A stretch of 64,000 nt of DNA from Botryosphaeria dothidea (lineage: Eukaryota > Ascomycota > Dothideomycetes > Botryosphaeriales > Botryosphaeriaceae), in the NCBI GenBank assembly GCA_011503125.2, contig WWBZ02000040.1:2914001-2978000 (forward strand). Reading direction: 5' to 3'. Below are positions 34,886 to 46,028 of this stretch, in pieces; the first letter of the stretch is position 1; each line of letters starts with the position of its first letter. The position numbers and the translations under genes are program-made. The notes under the pieces were generated by a model. That model saw only the letters and a list, made by a program, of their open reading frames with translations. It was not told the DNA's origin and did not search any database.

Positions 34886-36833
34886 TGTGGGCAGGGCGCG
34901 CAGTGCGTTGGTCGGGCCGGCGGGCTGCTAGGGATAGGCTGGGCTGAGCTGGCTGCTGGTGAGGCGGTAGGATTGAGCGTCAATTGCAGCGTCACGTCGC
35001 CAGGCTGTCGGCGCAATGCGCTGAGCTGCTGAGTCGCGGGCAAGAGCTGGCAGCGCTAGCACCAGAAGAAGCGGGCGCGTGCGGTGTCAATCGCTGGGGC
35101 TTGGCGCGCGTGGCCGTGGCCGTGGTCGCGGGCGTGAGGTGCAACAGACAGAGCGGCGCGGCGCAGGACGGTGGTGGTGCTGCTGCTGCTGCTGGAGCAT
35201 GCAAGTTGGATGAAGAAGCTTGGGAGGTGTGACACGGCACAGGATGACGCTAGACGGGCAGCCTGCTGGCGGAGCTGCTGGAAGCTCAGCGCCTGCTTGC
35301 CAGCCTCTTCCCAGCCCGCCCGTTCCAACATCACCCACCTTCGCCCGCGCCGTCGCCCTTGGACTGCCTATCGCGTCAGACGCGTGCGCTCTCACATGCT
35401 GCTGTTGCGCAACCCTCTTATCAGCGCCGTCGTGCGACTCAAGCACCGCCGAGTCGCCGTGTCTCCACGCAAACTGCATGAACGCCCACCGTGCGACTGG
35501 GCGATCTGCGTCTGCCGTCATCTGACTGCTCCTCGAACACGTCGCTGCCTCTCCCCACAGCGCGAGCTCAACACGGTGCACGAGGACCGTGTCCCAGAGC
35601 CCCGTCTGCCATTCTGCCATTCTGGCTCGCTCCGACCTCGCCCGCTCGTCGACTGCGCCGCTCTGCTCGCGCTTGTGGCGTCGCGGCGCAGCGGTACCAA
35701 CATGCTCCAATCCCCGTCCTCATCCTTCAAACAACGGTAACTAGAATAGAAGCAGTTGCGTTTGTTCTAGCTCCGGCACCCATCTGCGAACTGCTGTGCC
35801 GTGCACCGGTTGGTCTTTGCTCTCCATCGCCATGGCGTGTGCTTCATTTGCCACATGCAATACACCTCATATCCGTGCCCTGTCGAGAATGTCAAATCCA
35901 TTTAGTACACATATCATGCACCGACTTGCAGCCTCGATAATCCAATCGCTGCATCCCTGATTCCGAAATGGGCTGCCCGGTCCATTGAAGGCAGGTGCGA
36001 ATTCTAGGTTGCGATCCAGCCAACAATCCACCCTTGACTGACGTTTCCAGCGGCCCGCGCCGCTTCAAAATGTTTCTTGCTCCATATGCCGGCCTGAGAC
36101 TGGTGTTTCAAAAATACTTGCTGGGATTCCCTGGCTTGCAGCCGACCGTTTGTTGGCCAACATTGGCCAGAAGGGCCCAGGGTTGCATCGCCCCCAGCTG
36201 TTCTTCTGCAGCCAGGCCGACTCATCTCGTACTAGACCCTAACCACAAATCATATCCGGTATCCAACAGTTTGCATCCCAGGCTACTGAATATAGACACA
36301 TCTTCCAAACCCCAAATCCCGTCTGCGCCTCCTCACCATGCAGAAACCACCAACAAGGCCATTGTTCAAGACAACTGAACACGAGCTAGCAACAAAGTAG
36401 TGTCATGAAGGTTGATTTGCTGTCCTCTACGGGAGAGGTCCAACTTTGCATCTCCACCACCCCACAGCACTGTTTCTTGCCGTCTGAAGGAATACCAAGT
36501 GTTTCAGATTCTCTTCGGCTCTGTTGTTACCCTCTACCAACGCTGGCAGCCGCGCCATGCCTGCTATAATATAAGCAGCTCCCTCCTTCTCCACTGATCT
36601 AGCCACTCTCCGATGCATCGACACTCTGTGTCCCTGGCTGGACTGTTGTCTTCCATCCTTCTATTACTTTTCGCCCTCTCTTCTACGACAACTGCTACTT
36701 CGTCCAAACCCCTCAGGGTTCCTGACCTCGCTGCAGCTCTTGAGGCACGCCAAAGAGTCTTTCGTACTCAGGGAAACTGCAACTCCGGCATTGAGGGAAA
36801 AGCCGCTGCTGTCGATAATCTACACCATTTAGC
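34886..36833. other. 1.9-kb region upstream of the CBM48 gene
   Basis: GC-rich up to about 35740, with overlapping ORFs of 150-207 codons on both strands that share no family motif and look like chance frames. An ATG at 36613 opens a 91-codon frame beginning with a signal-peptide-like segment; see the next entries. Confidence 0.4.
36565..36574 (+). promoter_or_regulatory. TATA-like element
   Basis: TATAATATAA on the plus strand, about 40 bp upstream of the ATG at 36613 and 260 bp upstream of the ATG at 36834. Confidence 0.4.
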
Positions 36834-37699
36834 ATGGCGGCAAGCCGGAGCGACTCGAGGAAGGAGACCCACAGAGCGCAAGATATGATCGCTGCTGGCA
36901 TTGAGGATGATGATGTTGTTGCATCAACGGTCAGGGGAGACGTAAGAGGTAAGTTTAAGACCCTGTTCCTGAGGAACGTGGTTTCTGTTACGCAAGTATC
37001 GGGCATAGTTGGATCCTTCGTGCCAACACGTTTTCAGTTCCACCAGCCGCGTTGACGCGAGTATATAATCCTGCTCGTCTTCCACTGTAATCCTTTCACC
37101 GTCAAGTGAAGCTTCAGGAAACCCCAGGATTGCTGACCAATGTCTAAGGCACACGTTACCCACACATCCTGAATCACATCAGCACTTACACGATTCCCTC
37201 CATCGACGAGGTGCTGGACCTTTACCACGAGTCATCATCTCCCGGCAATCCGGCTTCAGATCCGGAGCCTATCTATCGCAGCGGCTCCAAATCCGATTCA
37301 CTCCGACAGTTTCAAGGGAGTTATGAGGAAAATCGTGACTGCATTGCCGCCTCTGTGACAAACGGCTACAAAGGTGCTTATGATAATGAGGTCATCGGCC
37401 CTGGCGCTCAGCTTTACAACCTGCGCTACGCGTACCCTCCCAACGTCTCGGACTACACTTCCTCAAACAGCTCTTTTCAAACTTCAACAAACCAAACCTT
37501 AGAATCGCCGGTGATTTTCCGCGACGAATACTCGGAGTCAACATCGTCAGTTTCTGGAGACGAGGATGCTGTGCATCTCACCACAATTCCGGAGGAGCCA
37601 GAGCCCCCGGAGCTTGAAGCGGACATCGACGTAGTGAAGCCTGTCTTTAAAGCGCGGCGGCAAAAAGAGATGGCGAATGCTCAAAAATGGAATATGTAG
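36834..37699 (+). CDS. Hypothetical acidic protein, about 226 aa (gene model tentative)
   Basis: The last exon, 37183-37699, is the best supported part: an uninterrupted frame with TYTIPSIDEVLDLYHE and a Glu/Pro-rich C-terminus. Working back, exons 36834-36948 and 37038-37086 join it with proper GT-AG junctions and matching phases, giving a protein starting MAASRSDSRKETH. A different start, the ATG at 36613, opens with a hydrophobic signal-peptide-like segment (LLSSILLLLFALSS) but its frame stops at 36888 and I find no junction linking it to the last exon. I do not recognise the family. Either model could be wrong at the 5' end. Confidence 0.35.
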
Positions 37700-37856
37700 A
37701 GAGGACAGCGGTGTAGTTGCCCGTATTGGAAATGTGGACGTTGCTTTCTTTTTCTTGTCTTCAAAAGGCTTTCATTTTGGGAAGGGTGGTGCCTGGTGTC
37801 TGGCTAACACTATGGTCACTTGTTCCTACTTTCTTTGTCAGATCCTCTCGCTGATC

Positions 37857-37905
37857 TTTTTTTTTTTTCTTTTCTTTTCTTTAGTCTATCTTTCCTTGAG
37901 TCTTT
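37857..37905 (+). repeat. Poly-T/pyrimidine tract
   Basis: A run of twelve T (37857-37868) followed by CTTTTCTTTTC-type sequence. Low-complexity tract in the 3' flank of the hypothetical gene. Confidence 0.7.
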
Positions 37906-38223
37906 TCTTTAGTTTTACAAGATACAGTCAGGGCAACCTGAAGTCACGTCGCAGCGGTGTTCAATTTCCTTACTCGTCGCCCGCATGCAAGCCAAGCGGA
38001 GCAATCAAATAAAGGCTCTTATCTCTTACTGGACTGCATTGAAACTGTTGCAACATCCGAGATCCAAAAGGTGGCGCAGCCTGTCTATCCGGGAAATTAA
38101 AGCTCACGTGCCATCCCACACCTTCCTTGGGATCTCGATCGCTGCCTCCATCGTTCCTTCCTCGGTCAACACGCAAGATCGAGCAGAGACAGAAACAATC
38201 TCATGATCCTACTGGGACAATGA

Positions 38224-38230
38224 TATAAAA
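38224..38230 (+). promoter_or_regulatory. TATA box candidate for the first HET gene
   Basis: A perfect TATAAAA, 571 bp upstream of the HET ATG at 38801 and 102 bp upstream of the small ORF at 38332. If used, the HET transcript would have a long leader. Confidence 0.4.
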
Positions 38231-38331
38231 TGCCCTCTCCCAGCATGTTATTTCTGTAACAAGAGCCACACACTATAGATTCGCGCTCCAAGATCCCGAT
38301 CAATCGGTGCATTGTTCACACGTCGCTCGCG

Positions 38332-38463
38332 ATGTCTAGCGATTCAGAGACGGCGACCGGTTTCCAAAGCTGCCCCGCTTCAGACATTGGATCCCGGCCG
38401 ACAGACGTTGACGTCGCAGCAGGCTCAGGCATTTCCCGCGGCGGAGCTGCCAAGCCTGTTTGA
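38332..38463 (+). other. Possible upstream ORF (43 codons) in the HET gene leader
   Basis: ATG in reasonable context, 43 codons, then TGA. The peptide starts MSSDSETATG and has no known domain. It lies between the TATA candidate and the HET start, so it could act as an upstream ORF. It might also be chance. Confidence 0.3.
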
Positions 38464-38800
38464 GGCTCCGCGACCGGTAAGCAAGGCTGACAACTTCAAG
38501 CTAAAGGCCTCAACGTCCAACATCGCATTATCAGCAGACGGTTAAACCAAGCCCCTTACATTCGGTAGACCTCGGATTTCTCTACTCCGGGATCCTCTTT
38601 GACGCCTTTTGACGGAAGGGAACCTGAAAGTTGAGCAGAGCCCGCGTGCCACGGCATCCAGGTTTCGCCGCAGGCTCTGAAAACATAAAACTACTCCATT
38701 CGTTCCACCAAAGAGATCGCTAAACAGAGCGCCCTTGTTACCATAGGAACCCACTGCAAATATCTATCTGTTGATGCCAATTTGGGAATAGGCTCAGATC

Positions 38801-40833
38801 ATGAGTCCTTCGTTTTGTTCCTGCATCGCCCCTTCTGCGTCAACACTCGATGGCAACGCTATCTGCTCAGATTGCGGCATGCTATTGGCCAACCCTAAGC
38901 AGGACAAGCCTCAAAAAAGCTTTGATGAAGAAGAGCAACAGTGTGTGGACGAAGAGTTCTGCGCTTGTCGTTTCCCGTCAGTCCATATTTTGGGAGGCAG
39001 CCCGTTCTGCGACAGCTGCGGCCTTCCCCTCACCAACTTTGACCTGGTTTTGAAGACAATCGCCTCCAGGTCGTGCAAGGACTCCCAAAAGAGCGGGGAA
39101 AATTACACATGTTTGGCCAATAGTCGTAACTACAAGTACACACCACTTGATGATCAACAAATCCGGTTAATGGTCCTTCATCCAGGTGCATTCGAGGATC
39201 CTGTACATTGTACTATCATCCGTGCAGATATCCAACATCACCCTCAGTTTGAAGCCGTCTCCTACACTTGGGCGGGCGAGGATGGAAACTCCGCTCTCTG
39301 CAGATACATCAAGTGCGGGCGCGCCCAAAAACTGTTGTTAGTTACTGCCAACTGCGAGGCTGCTCTGCGCAGACTCCGTCTGCAGAGCTTTAAGAGAGTC
39401 TTGTGGATGGACGCTGTATGCATTGACCAAGAGAGTACCAACGAACGGAACCACCAGGTGAGACTGATGTCCAAAATATACAGCCTGGCCCAACGTGTCC
39501 TGGTATATTTGGGCGAGGAAAATGGCAACAGCGATTTGGTCTTCAACTTTATGAACAACCAGGGCCGCAATGCGAGCGCGACTCCCAGGCTTGCCTTGGA
39601 TAACCCCGTTCGAAAATTGCTGTGTCGGCCCTGGTTCCGTCGGATATGGGTACTCCAAGAAGTTGGTGTGGCACGGCGCGCAGTTGCTATATGTGGCCCT
39701 TACACCATGCCTTTGGAAGCACTGTCGGTTCACAACTTGAATCTGGTTCGACTACCTCAAGAATCGGCTGATGGGACCGTCCCGTGTGTTCTCCGCCTTC
39801 AACTTGGACCTCATGACGAACAGCGCCGCCTGTGGAATCTTCTCAGAAGCTCTCGTTCCTGTGCCTGTAAGGATCCTCGAGACAAAGTTTTTGCCCTGAG
39901 AGGTCTTGCCAACGATATTCCGCCAGAGGATCTGAACCCAGACTATTCAAGGAGCACGACAGAAGTGTACACAGAAGTGACGGAATATCTAATAATGAAG
40001 TACCGCACTCTGGATGTCATTGATCTCTTTTCAACTGAGAATCGTTCCCTACCGGACCTTCCATCCTGGGTCCCTGATTGGAGCACGACCGAGAGTATCG
40101 GACCGCATGTCTACTGGGCCCCTAATGGAAGTTCAAAGACTTTCCGGAAGGACATTGTTAAGGTTTATCCGGGTCTTCCTGCCCCTCTTTACGCTCGATT
40201 GGAAGTATATGCCGTCAGACTTGATCGTATCCGCTGTATGAGGCATATCTCAAGCCTGCAACTTGAGAGCTTCCCGCGGTATAAAACAGATCTGGTGCGG
40301 CATGTAGAAATATTTGGTTGGCATGCCGTGATGACGCGGATCTTTGGGGACGATATCGAGAATTGTCCTACTCCGGATATTATCAAATGTATCTGCGAGA
40401 ATTGTTCGGTAAGTACGGGCCTTTGCCGTCCTTGTTCTTGTGCTCATCCCAATGACAGCCATTGCCGTCGACTCCGGACCAGTGTTCCTGGTGCTACAAC
40501 AAATTTGCGACATACCGGAAATTTTTGGAGAAGAGCGTACATCGAAATCCCGTATTTTTGACAGAAGGCGGCAGCATTGGGCTAGGACCAGAGAGGGCGC
40601 AGCCAGGAGATGTCATCTGCTCCATGATTGGTACGAGCTTTCTGACTATCCTCACGCCTTTTCGAGATGGATTCAAATATGTTGGGAGATGCCATGTCAT
40701 GGATCTTGATAACATGACACCAACAGACGTTACCAAACAAGATGGTACAGTCGACGCGTCCTCTCTGGTCGCGTGGGGCCGGTGCCAGAAACAGCCCCAA
40801 CGGATTGAGTACGAGCCAGTGTCCATCTACTAA
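38801..40833 (+). CDS. HET-domain protein with tandem N-terminal Cys motifs, 660 aa
   Basis: Two exons: 38801-40408 and 40459-40833, 50-bp intron. The HET domain occupies about residues 140-300 with its three blocks: FEAVSYTWAG, VLWMDAVCIDQ and RPWFRRIWVLQEV. HET domains trigger cell death or growth arrest in fungal non-self recognition. Ahead of it are two cysteine motifs of identical spacing, C6-x-C8-x13-C22-x2-C25 and C54-x-C56-x13-C70-x2-C73, which look like zinc-binding knuckles. A third cysteine group spans the intron (KCICENC then QCSWC). The C-terminus has the 'IGLGPERAQPGDVIC' segment common to this HET subgroup. First of three co-oriented genes. Its ligand or partner allele is unknown. 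Confidence 0.88.
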
Positions 40834-41188
40834 GACACTCTATTTATGGCCATCGACAACATGATCAGCAGTATTCGGCTACTGGATCCGCGCAAAAGCA
40901 ATCGGCAGCTTTCGTCCAGTTCGTCAGGGGCCACGAATAGGGGCGGAGGGACGACATGACCAGGATTCAAAATCTCGGAAACAGACGACTCGTATTCCGC
41001 GCAAACCGCGGATGTACTGCATACTTTTGAGCATTAACATCCTTTTGTATTCCTGGGATCCTTTGATGCGATTAGTTGTGTTCCACTGGCTTACGTCATC
41101 GAGGGGAAGGCGGTGTCCACTCCTTACAGATCCGGCCCCTCCTTAAATCACCAACTACCCGAGCCATCAACAAATCTTGCTTGGGACC
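40834..41188. other. Spacer between the two HET genes
   Basis: 355 bp holding the terminator of the first HET gene and the promoter of the second. No ORF of note. Confidence 0.5.
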
Positions 41189-43684
41189 ATGAATTTTGAT
41201 GCTGGGAATCTCCGCTGGGAGAAGCTTTACCAGGACGAAGTTACGAAATCCGAAATTGTGGGTATTTGCCTCACCGCCGTAATCATCACGTTCCGCTGCT
41301 GACTTTAAAACCCGAAGACTCCGAGATGTGAAGTCTGTAACAGGCTGAAGTGGGTGCTGGAGTACCCGTTCGGAACATCAGTGCACCTCAAGCTCGGCGC
41401 TTCAACGACCATCACAGAGGAGACGTCTTGCTCGTCGCATTCCGCCCTCATACGCGGACTCCGCTGGGCACGAGAGGCCCAAGTCGACGAAGTCCATGTA
41501 TGGAGGGGTTCCGGAGGCACGAGCGCCCAGTTGACCGGAGTCGGCCCCCACGGCGAACAGGTGGTTTCTGAGCACCGGCTAGACCTGCTCCAAAACCGCA
41601 TCCAATTCGCCGCGAAGACCGAAGAGTCCCCATTCGGAGACAAATTTGGAATCGGCGACGAAGAGTGGATTGATCCCGAGACCTTTCGAAAATGGATTGA
41701 AAAGTGTTACAAAGAGCACGGCGGGTTGTGTAAGACGGTCGAATCCTCGCTACCCTCATCAAGACCGCGCTGGTTCGTCGACACAAAACGACGATGCCTC
41801 GTTGAGGCAGAGCCCGGGCAGTCGTATGTTGCGCTGAGTTATGTCTGGGGAGCTGTTAACCAGTATAAGACGCTGCGGGAAGATCTCGAGAATCTCCAGC
41901 AGGACGGCTACTTGGACAGAGTAGACGTCGCAATACCCCGGACCGTTAGAGACGCAATAGGACTGGTGCCTCTGCTGGGTAGAAGATACTTGTGGGTTGA
42001 TTCACTCTGCATCCTGCAGGAAGATGGAGACGAGCTCTGGGACCAGATTCACGGCATGGCCTCCATATATGCCAATGCTTCCATGACGATTGTGGCAGCG
42101 CAAGGTGAGGACGCAGACTTTGGATTGCGCGGGGTGAGAGGCGTGTCACAGCCTCGCAAACTGCCCGACGAAATCCACACGTTGCGCGACGGCACTCAAG
42201 TAATTAGCTACGGAGATGGCTGGTTCTCGCGGCTCATTCCCACCAAATACTCGTACCGGGCGTGGACGTTCCAGGAGTACCTCTTCTCGCGGAGGAAAAT
42301 CATCTTCAAGGACGACTCGGTGTACTGGGAATGCGGATCGGCGACGTGGGAGGAGGAGATTGCGCAGGTGCAGTGCCCCAAACTCGCAGGGCCGAACATG
42401 GCACAGCCCGGCGCGGCGGTGCTCCATCATCCGCGGCGGAAGCGCACCGCGCCCGGAAGGTTTCCGAACCTGATGGAGTACGCGGAGCTGGTCAGGGCCT
42501 TCAACTCGAAGCACCTCACCTACCCGGAGGACGTGCCGTACGCCTTCGCGGGCGTGGCGACGACGATGAGCCGGTCGTTCGCGGGCGGCATCGTGTGCGG
42601 GCTGCCGGCCATGTTCTTCGACGTGGCGCTGCTGTGGGGGTCGCAGGAGGCGTGCATGAAGCGGCGCGTGCCGGCGCAGGTGCAGGACGAGGCGCAGGAC
42701 ATCCTGCCCAGCTGGAGTTGGATGGGCTGGGAGGGCCGCATCGACACGGCGGCGTGGAAGAGCGGGCTGGACTACCTGCTGCACGCCATGTCGGGCAACA
42801 TGACCCACACGGTGCCGACGGTCGTGTGGTTCGTCCGCGAGAGCGTCGAGTCGGATCTCATCCGCGTCGAGAGCACCTGGTGCAAGTACCGCATCGCCAT
42901 CGAGGAGCACGGCAAGGACGCCGCCGACGACTTGCCCCCTGGCTGGACGAAGCACTCCGTCCCGCTGAAGGACCTCGTCCGCGGCGACTACGACGTCATC
43001 GACCACCCGGACGGCCGCCCGTACGCGTACAGGCACGCCTCCTCGGCCAGGAAGCCGGCGGACGGCGCGTTCGCGGGCCACGAGAACTACGCCTTCCCCA
43101 TCCCGCTGGCCACGGCGACGGCCAAGGACGAGCTCGTCGCCCCCCGCCTGTTCACGCCGCTGCTGTCGGGCTGCACGGAGCGCACGTGGTTCTACCTGGG
43201 CAAGAAGGGGCCGGAGCGCAGCGTCGGCGACGCGCAGGCACAGGACTGGCACAAGGTGCCAGGCCCGTTCTCGGTCGTGGACGAGGCGGGCCAGTGGGCG
43301 GGCGTGCTGCAGTCCAACTTCGAGGGCGTCTGCGACATCAACCCGCGGGGCCAGAAGATCGAGCTCGTCGCCCTCTCGCGGGGCTGGTGCTGGGAGGACG
43401 TCGATGAAGAGGAAGACGAGGACGAATGGGGTTCCGAGCACGGCGGACGGAGCCGGAGCGGCAGCAGGGCTGCTTGGGGCGCTGCGAATCTGGATCAGCC
43501 GCGCAAGCCGATCGAGGAATGGAATTACGAGCAACGGCCGCGGGGCGGGGAGAAGTATGAGTGGTACAATGTGTTTTGGATTGAGAGGCGAAAGGGCACG
43601 GCGTACCGGAAAAGCGTTGGGAGGGTCGAGAGGAGCGCGTGGGAGAGGCAGAGGAGGGATTCGACGTTTTTGAAGCTGGCATGA
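41189..43684 (+). CDS. HET-domain protein, about 800 aa
   Basis: Modelled as exon 41189-41257 (MNFDAGNLRWEKLYQ...) plus exon 41351-43684, joined in phase by a 93-bp intron. The large exon lacks its own ATG near the left end; its frame opens only at GTG 41354, which is why an upstream exon is needed. The HET blocks are YVALSYVWG, RRYLWVDSLCILQ and RAWTFQEYLFSRRK, about residues 175-375. The region after the domain is long and variable, with an acidic Glu/Asp run near residue 700. Not a duplicate of the neighbouring HET protein: it lacks the cysteine motifs and differs in length. Its last 1.3 kb is very GC-rich, C-rich first and G-rich near the stop. The start codon is less certain than the rest. 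Confidence 0.82.
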
Positions 43685-43930
43685 TGAGGGCGGGTCGCAA
43701 AGATATCACCAGGTTAGGATTACGAATATTTACTTTCTCTCTTTCCAGGGAACGGGAGGGATCAGGGATTCATATGCAACGTCCGTCTGCGCTGAGGTCT
43801 GGATGGTGGCTTGCGGTCTAGCCAGTTCAGGGAGCCTGTTGCCTACTTAGCGCCTTGTGGCTCGGACCGCTCAAATTACTTGTTTAAGAGGCCGAAACCC
43901 CCATCGACCTGCCATTCCCAAGCACCAGCT

Positions 43931-45586
43931 ATGGACCAACTGCCGCCTGAGATCCTGTCCTTGATAGTCTCTCATCTGGAACGTGACACCATTGGCCCGT
44001 ACGCTTCAGTCTCACGCCAATGGCAAGTCGCTGTGGAGAACATCACCTTTCGGCAAGTCCGCCTGGACAGCGTCGACCTCGACCATTTTCAGAAGCTCTT
44101 CTCTATACCACATCGTCGGGCAGCATTGGCGGGACTCCAATACATCGCATTTCTGCCAACCTACTCCGATGATCGGTGCGCTAAGTTTGAGAGAAGAAGA
44201 GAAAGAGATGCAAACAACGCCGCTTTTACCGAGGCCGTCGTCGCCCTGTTCACTATCCTTAAGAGTTGGGAGCAAGAGTTCGGTCAACGCGGACACCATG
44301 GCCATGGTGCGAGAGCGGGCCGACCGATCAATCTGTTTCTGTGTGCCCTTTCTCCAACCGACGTCGCCACGCCACGCCCATACAACGACATGGGCGTGCA
44401 TCGGTATGAGCGGTCTGTTTTGACGCTACTTGACCCAGATGCAGTGCCAGAAGTTGAACGTGTCGTTTCTTTCACTGCATATGGTACCAGTGACCCTCAC
44501 CATCCATGGTCGAGTTTACTACGTCAGCCCAGGACCTTGAGGGCGGCATCAGTGGCTCGGATTGCGTCGAAACTGCCTAACCTGATAACTATCACGTGGG
44601 AACTTGAGGACTGCGCCTTCTCAGAGGATACCATAAGACACAAATACCGGAAAGGCAAGTCGACCGTTCAAAAATCAGAAGTGACTGAAGGCTGACGGGT
44701 CGACACCACAGACTTCGCGGACGCCCTGCTGACCATGACCACCCGCCACCTGCAACACTTCTCCCTCTCCTTCCGCTTCCGCGACCCCTCCAACGACGCC
44801 TTCGCCATCCCCGCCGGCACCGACTCCGCCGCCCCCGGCGCCGACGACCTCAGCCGCGCCCTGCACCACCTCCTCGCCCTCGCCCCCAAACTCCACACCT
44901 GCACCCTCTGGGGCCCCGCCGTCCTCTCCCCCAGCCTCTTCGCCTCACCGCCGCCCGACGACTCCCCCTCCCCCCGCTGGCCCGCTCTGCGCTCGCTCAC
45001 CGTCCAGGTCGGCCGCACCACGCCCGCCGGCACCTGGCTGTACGCGCGCGACCCGTCCGACGCCGACGCCGACGCCTCGGACCGCGTCAGCGGCCGCTCG
45101 GACGGCGGCTGGAACAGCCCCTTCTCGACCGACGGCGCGCTCACGCCCGCCTTCGGCGACGACGGCGTCGACTCGGACGACTCGATCTGGCACGAGACGT
45201 TCCACGCGTACCACGCGCTGCTCGCCAGCGGCCAGCGGCCGCGCCGCCGTTTCCGCACCAAAGTGGACGGCGCCGCGCTCGAGCCGTTCGTCGCGGCCGC
45301 GTCGAGAGCGGTGTTGAGGGGGATGCCCCGGCTGGAGAGGCTGCTGCTGCATGCGGGCGAGGGAATGGAGGACGGGGAGACGGAGTTGCGGAGCGGGCGG
45401 CAGGTTGCGTGGGAGTGCTATGGTGGGGAGGAGGCGGGGGAGAGGCGGATCGTGGTCGAGACGAAGCCGTCTTTTCGCGGAGCGCATCCGAAGTGGCGGC
45501 CGTCGGAGGAGTTGAGGCGCTTGTGGGAGGAGTATGCGGGGGAGGAGGGGAAGGTGGAGGTTTATTTGTGCGAGGATTATTACTGA
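43931..45586 (+). CDS. F-box protein, 532 aa
   Basis: Two exons: 43931-44654 and 44712-45586. The N-terminus MDQLPPEILSLIVSHLERDTIG begins an F-box, which would bind Skp1 and make this the substrate receptor of an SCF ubiquitin ligase. Further on are segments such as TLRAASVARIASKLPNLITI, like LRR-type F-box partners. The 57-bp intron has a GC donor (AAAG|GCAAGT); without it the frame shifts to a stop 40 bp on, and with it the two halves join as YRK-DFADALL. Exon 2 is strongly C-rich first, then G-rich. Last of three co-oriented genes after two HET genes. The target is unknown. Confidence 0.8.
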
Positions 45587-46028
45587 TGGATGGGTTGTTG
45601 TGCGTAAGAGGCAAGTGGCCGGTTCGCTGTTGTTGAAATGCATCTACCATTATGATACATGAATTCAGGTCGAGTACTCATCCGGTCGTTACTTCCACAG
45701 GCGGGTTTCAGAAACTTAACATGTCTCTTGAAGAGAAGTTGAGCGATTGGTTATTAAATATGGGAAGCTCGGGTACAGAGATCTCTCGGGATGTAAAAAG
45801 TATCAGACGCATCCTTCCTGTGTTGAATTTACCATTTCAATTTTTTTTTACTGGAGTTTGTATGAAGTACCCGAGATAACGCCCGCTGTGACTTTTCCAA
45901 TGCCAATTACCGGCCGATTTTCCTGATCGCCGTTCAATCTTAACCAACCTCTTCCAGACATTTTGTTGATGGCTACACAATTAACAACTTAAAACCCAAC
46001 CCTTCCACAAAACCCTGTCCTCCTCTTC
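45587..46028. other. Convergent intergenic span
   Basis: 442 bp between the stops of the F-box gene (+) and the MFS gene (-). It holds the 3' ends of both transcripts; no other feature is seen. Confidence 0.5.

Larger units (their letters stand above)
37700..38800. other. Intergenic region upstream of the first HET gene
   Basis: Contains a pyrimidine tract (37857-37905), a TATA-like element (38224-38230) and a small ORF (38332-38463). No other gene is supported. Confidence 0.45.

Noticed and set aside
35087..35710. 207-codon minus-strand ORF upstream of the CBM48 gene
   Set aside because: No family motif, and the opposite strand is open over the same bases, as expected for GC-rich non-coding sequence.
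42262..43407. 381-codon ORF in another plus frame of the second HET gene
   Set aside because: Low-complexity Arg/Gly/Ala content with no motif; a frame shadow of GC-rich coding sequence.
42146..43534. 462-codon minus-strand ORF opposite the second HET gene
   Set aside because: It is the antisense of a HET protein with clear motifs. Its Arg/Ala/Pro/His-rich translation is what GC-rich codons give on the other strand.
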